A stretch of 64,000 nucleotides of DNA, from NCBI RefSeq assembly GCF_048771995.1, contig NC_133063.1:9340001-9404000 (forward strand), written 5' to 3'. The position numbers and the translations under genes were made by a program. This DNA is from Taeniopygia guttata. Lineage: Eukaryota > Chordata > Aves > Passeriformes > Estrildidae. How positions within the stretch are numbered: the stretch's first letter is position 1; each line of letters starts with the position of its first letter. Below are positions 59,701 to 64,000 of this stretch, piece by piece. A model generated the notes under the pieces. It was not told the DNA's origin. It made no database searches and saw nothing but the letters and a program-made list of their open reading frames with translations.

Positions 59701-61469
59701 ATTGACTATCTGCTTTGTACTGTACTTTACAATCTCTTTTTCTTCTTTCATCACAGTTTTTGTCTTAGTTAATAGCCAAAATCCACAAACTAGACATGAA
59801 AGAAATTATTTTAATATGGCATAAAGGGTGGAAATATGTGTTTACTATTGTAGTTCTTTAGTCCTGATAATAGATCACTTCTTAATGGATTTTTTTGTAA
59901 TTATGTAGTAGAATTAGTGCTCCTTAAAATTAGAAATTAGCAATTACAAGAGAAGACACAATATTTCAAATCTTCGTAATCTGATAGTCACATTAAAAAA
60001 CACAGTTGCATTCAGGTAGGATGCCAAAGAGCCTCAAAAGAATTAGAAGAGATGAAAAAAAAGAACAAATCAGTTGGACAAGAACAGCAAAGAGGAACCT
60101 CTAGACCGGTGTGCAACACAGGAGGTATTTATTAATAGTGAGAAGTGGCCAGAGTTTGATTTCTCCTTCCTTCCAGACTTTTAACTTTCTTTTCAGCACT
60201 TCATGTCAATTTGAAGTGAAAAAAGTAGGCAGTCTTAATGTCAGAACTGGGAAAGCTTAACAGAACTTTCTTTCCAGACTTGCACAAATGAGAGACATTT
60301 GCATCTTTGGCTGTTGCAAAGTTGGCTCTTTCTTCTGCATGGTTTCCTCGACCAGGTATAATTTTTTATATATATATTCATATATAACAAATAATTCTCC
60401 CATCTGTACCTGAGGTGGAAACTGGGATCCTGTATTTGGCAAAGTTACCCACTGTCATACCTAGTGATGACAGCTTCCAATCAAGTTCATTCTGCGGTGG
60501 ATCACGTCCAAATACTCTTGAGTGTGTACAGCAGCTCTACTCATTCCATTTTGAACATACCCCAAGTTGTTTTAAGTGAACCACATTGTCTGCTGATCAA
60601 GGGGTGTAGATGCACAGCACAGTAAGAGGAAGAATTACACCACAAGAACCACCCCAGCCTAGGCTGCCATCATTGTTCAAGACCAACTGGTTTGAAGCCA
60701 GCTTGGGTATGTTGAACTGCATCAGATTTCCCCATAGATGTCTGGTGTGTGTCAAAAAATCATCAGCAGCAATCATTCCAGCAGGACTGAACAAGAAGAA
60801 ACAGACAAGCCGTAACCTTGACAGCTTGTAACTTGTAACCTTGGTTACAAGTGAAGAAAACAGACCCTTTTGAAGAATTGAACTGATCACATAAGCAGAG
60901 TTAGTCACATGATGAGGGCAAAAAGTGGGTCAGTTCCACTATTTTTAGATAGAGTGGGAAGGAAACGTTTTGTGGCTTGGTGTTTTTTTTAGCAGAAATT
61001 AAGATAAAGGCTCAAGACATAGAACAAACTGGGGGAAAAAAAAAAAAAAAAAAAAAACAACTATTGAGGTTTCCAGTACTCTTTCCAGTGCTTTGCATGG
61101 GTTTCAGATGGATATATATATTCAGATGGATATATAGCCTAGCCTACACACACACTCCTGATCAAGGAGTTCTCTACAACAGAGATTGTTTTTTTGCCGT
61201 GCATTTATCACATTCTAAAACTCTAGCTAGTTACAATAAACTTTATTCACATTTTATAGGATATGTGCAAATTCCATTATTTTGTAACACACCAGACGCC
61301 AGAATATGCCATCCTTCCAATATGGAAAAAAAGAGATTATAATCTATTACAGAACATTGGAAACTCTGAAAAAAGTATAGAATATTTTTAACCTAATTCC
61401 TAATTATGTCAATGAGATTCACAATTCTGCTTGTTACCTGGGTTTTTGAAGCACCTAATTTTAACACCA
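56497..61469 (+). other. Probable first intron of the unidentified gene
   Basis: After the donor, CpG density fades by about 56.8 kb and the DNA returns to AT-rich noncoding sequence. No frame here combines an acceptor, a donor and a recognisable protein motif. It contains a 22-base interrupted palindrome at 60,831-60,852 and a 22-base A run at 61,036-61,057. Confidence 0.5.
60831..60852. repeat. 22-base interrupted palindrome
   Basis: ACTTGTAACC, two T, then GGTTACAAGT: 10-base perfect arms with a 2-base spacer. A partial third copy ('agcttgta') precedes it. It could be a dyad-symmetric protein site, but no factor can be assigned. Confidence 0.85.
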
Positions 61470-61835
61470 AGTCATGGAATATTTAGATTGGGAAAGAACC
61501 TTAAGGTCATCAAGTCCAACATTAATACAGCACTGCCGAGTCCAACATTAAATCATGTCCCTAAGTGCCACATATATGTTCATTTTAAATAATTCTAGGG
61601 GTGATAACTCCAGTACATCCTTGGGCAGTTGTTTATAATGCTTTCAGTGAATAAATATTTCTGAATATCCAAGAATAAACCTCCACTGGCACACCTTGAG
61701 GCCATTTCCTCTTGTCTATCACTTATTACCTGGGGGAAGAAACTGATCCCCACCTTGCTACAATCTCTCTTCAGGTAGATGTAGAGAGTGATAAGGTCCC
61801 TCAGCTGCTCCTCTTAAGACAGGAGCAGCTATCCC
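61470..61835 (-). mobile_element. CR1 LINE 3'-end fragment, minus orientation
   Basis: Antisense CR1: 'catggaatatttagattggg', 'aaggtcatcaagtccaacat', 'gccatttcctcttgtctatc', 'cttcaggtagatgtagagag', ending near 'cctcagctgctcctctta'. A short internal duplication of 'gtccaacatta' is present at 61,515-61,550. It is a decayed, 5'-truncated copy in the probable intron. Confidence 0.9.
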
Positions 61836-64000
61836 TGCTCCTGCACCAGTTTCATTGGTTTCTTTGGACGGTATCTTTCCAGAGACAAAGAACAAATTTT
61901 TATGTAGTCAATTATTTCCTCTCTCTTAGCAGGGAATTCTGTGTCTCACAATCTTAGCTACATGTAGATGCTCATTTTGCATTAGCAAATGCTCAGTGTC
62001 TTTGTTATAAGACACTGAGCAAAGATATAAGAGATATGTTGTGATGAGAAGAGAATAAATCCCCAAGTTTCCCTTTTCATGGCATCTATGGCATTGTCTT
62101 ATCCCTGATCTCTTCCCCTTCTCTGGAACATCAGATATGAACTGTGATGTGGTTGTGCACAGTTGCTATTAATTGCACACCTCACCTGGTAGTTTTTACT
62201 GGGAAGAACAAACAGGAAAATGCAGGAAGGTAAAATTTGTTAGGCTTTGCCTACTGTGTGTAACTGTTTATATTCTATTTATATCATGTAGTCCATTGTA
62301 CTACAAGGAATATTTGTAATGGAGTGCATTCACAGTAGCTGAACACTGCTGTGCCAGAATCTTCAGAGGTTATCAGTTTGGCTGTGTCAGAAGGGCCTGC
62401 TTTTCTGAAAGCCCTGGTCTTTAAAATTCAAGCTGCTTTCAGGTATTTTAGGCTGGACAGTACAGAATTGATGTGGACAGCTGCTTTTGAAAATCGTAGT
62501 GGAAGTTTTCACCTTCAAAGACACTTACTCTCAGCATGTGTCTTTGACATAAATAAAATGGACTTAAATGAAAAATAAAGAAGTAATAAAAGATTCACAT
62601 CCTGTAGACATTGAAAAGTCAAAATGCTGTGCTTTCAGAAGGGAATAAGCAACACAGTGCTTAGCACCAGTGCAGACGATCAGAGTGCTACTGATTCTAT
62701 CTGTCCACACTACCCATCTCCCAGGCACAGTCATGCACTGACCATTCCAGTTAAGCATCTTTCACCTTTCCCAGGATGGGTTTTCAACGAATCCAAACCA
62801 GCTGCAAACCAAACCCACTAATTTTGGTTCTTCTGTTCCGATCTTAAGCAACATGATGACCTCTCTCAAAATTAGTAAGCTACGCATCTCCAACATTTCC
62901 CAACACTTTGACACTAATGTCCATTTAATCTCTGCAGAGCCTTTACTAGTCCTGCAGAGCTTTCTGATGAGGGAAGTGCCAATAAATCATCTGGATACTG
63001 AGACCCTACTCCTCTCATTAACCCCTTCACAGCCACAGGCCTTGTCAAGGACAGGAGGCCCTCTTCACAGTGTCATTGGAGACTTTGAGTAGCAGAGCAT
63101 AAAACTGACTGGAGCAGGCAGATTATGGGCTGAGGCTTCTTCTCCCATCTGACTTCTCTGCACAGCATTTGTCTCTCTGCTGGGAAGCCTTGAGGCAGGG
63201 CTCACTCAGTAGCAAGAAAAATCTAATCTAGTTTATGTAGTATGTGAGGTCTGTGAGAAATAACCAAAAGGAGCATGAAGTTTCTTGTTTCTTCTTCACA
63301 TTTTACTGCAACATGCTGAAACACCATGAGAACATTTACCGAAAAGTCACATGAAGAGATGCACTGATGCTTTTGTAAGAGTAATTAACTCTCAAAGTAG
63401 TTGTTTCTAGCTATGTTAGTACTAGTATAAACCAGAGCCTGTCCGTATGTTCACACTTCCATACACTCATGCTCAAATATGGTTCAGGCTCTTCTTCAGT
63501 GTTTCAGTGAAACTAACCATAGATATGTTGGTAAGCTTTCATAACCTGAAAGCATTTATAGGAGACAATTCAAATTTATTTACTATGGCATTTCCAGAAT
63601 GTGCAGGGGTTTTTAAGCAATGTGCACAAAGTAAATCTAGTGGTGCAGAGAACAATTAAAATAATTTAAATTGGACATGAATTGAACCTAAGTTGCCTTC
63701 CACTTACTATTACTGCATGTGGTCAGTATTGCAAGCAAAGATGCCTGGTAACTTCAGAAGCAGGTCTGCTGCAATATTCTCAAAACACTGAGTCCTTGCA
63801 GAGCTATGACTCATTGAACCGCAGCTGTCTGAGGACTGTCTGAACATCAGCATAGGATAAGATCCTTTCTAACTCTCTTGGGAAACAGTCTAATCATCAC
63901 TTTAAATTTCCAAGGGCAAGTCTTTAACAGTTTTTTTAGTAATCACTATTGAAGATGTTTTTTCTTTTAGCTGAAGACTTCACTACTTGTTTCTTAATGT
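61836..64000. other. Probable intronic DNA, nothing further recognised
   Basis: Apart from the hairpin at 61,990-62,021 no repeat or exon was identified. Frames of 60-81 codons are chance. Confidence 0.45.
61990..62021. repeat. Perfect 13-base-pair hairpin, 6-base loop
   Basis: TGCTCAGTGTCTT (61990-62002) and AAGACACTGAGCA (62009-62021) are exact complements around the loop TGTTAT. A further TGCTCA (61969-61974) lies just upstream. The stem is shorter than a typical pre-miRNA. It may be a small inverted-repeat relic or chance. Confidence 0.9.

Overview
This window looks like nuclear DNA from a bird, most likely a songbird (passerine). The evidence is the repeat content. CR1 LINE fragments occur on both strands. 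There is one tRNA-Ile-derived SINE with a CR1-like tail, of the TguSINE1 type described from zebra finch. One long terminal repeat belongs to a family common in birds (start TGTCATGGTTTAACCCC on the plus strand, 5-base target duplication), and several other endogenous retroviral elements are present. No bacterial, plasmid or phage features are visible. Nearly all open frames in the window are short, overlap one another and lack family motifs.

Layout. 1-13.8 kb is mostly unassigned, rather AT-rich DNA with two 3'-end CR1 fragments (4.8-5.35 kb), an inverted repeat with arms at 7.4 and 8.6 kb, and a 37-base tandem duplication (9.44 kb). A SINE lies at 13.84-13.97 kb. A solo LTR (18,471-19,074) carries an intact TATA box and AATAAA. 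20.5-27.5 kb is a field of degraded CR1 copies, partly overlapping and in opposite orientations, with a recognisable reverse-transcriptase remnant at 21.2-21.7 kb. 28,214-32,816 is a decayed endogenous retrovirus on the minus strand. It has two LTRs, a tRNA-Lys-like primer site, gag, an integrase remnant and an env remnant, but the protease-RT-RNase H region is absent. 32.8-41.5 kb is unassigned. A solo LTR with a perfect 6-base target duplication lies at 41,499-42,117. 47.0-50.0 kb is one minus-strand CR1 interrupted by a solo LTR (47,424-47,887) and by a second CR1 (48,698-49,640). Another LTR lies at 53,310-53,896.

The only convincing host-gene signal is a CpG island (about 56.04-56.76 kb). 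It holds a likely first coding exon on the plus strand (56,446-56,496), with an optimal Kozak start and a consensus GTAAGT donor. The rest of the window (56.5-64 kb) would be the start of its first intron, containing one more CR1 fragment and a perfect hairpin. Seventeen residues are too few for me to name the gene. The preceding 56 kb is best read as intergenic DNA shaped by retroelement insertion, nesting and decay. I see no evidence for a novel multi-gene system. The most informative locus is the retroviral element, which joins gag nucleocapsid closely to integrase and combines beta-like gag/integrase features with a CX6CC-type transmembrane env.
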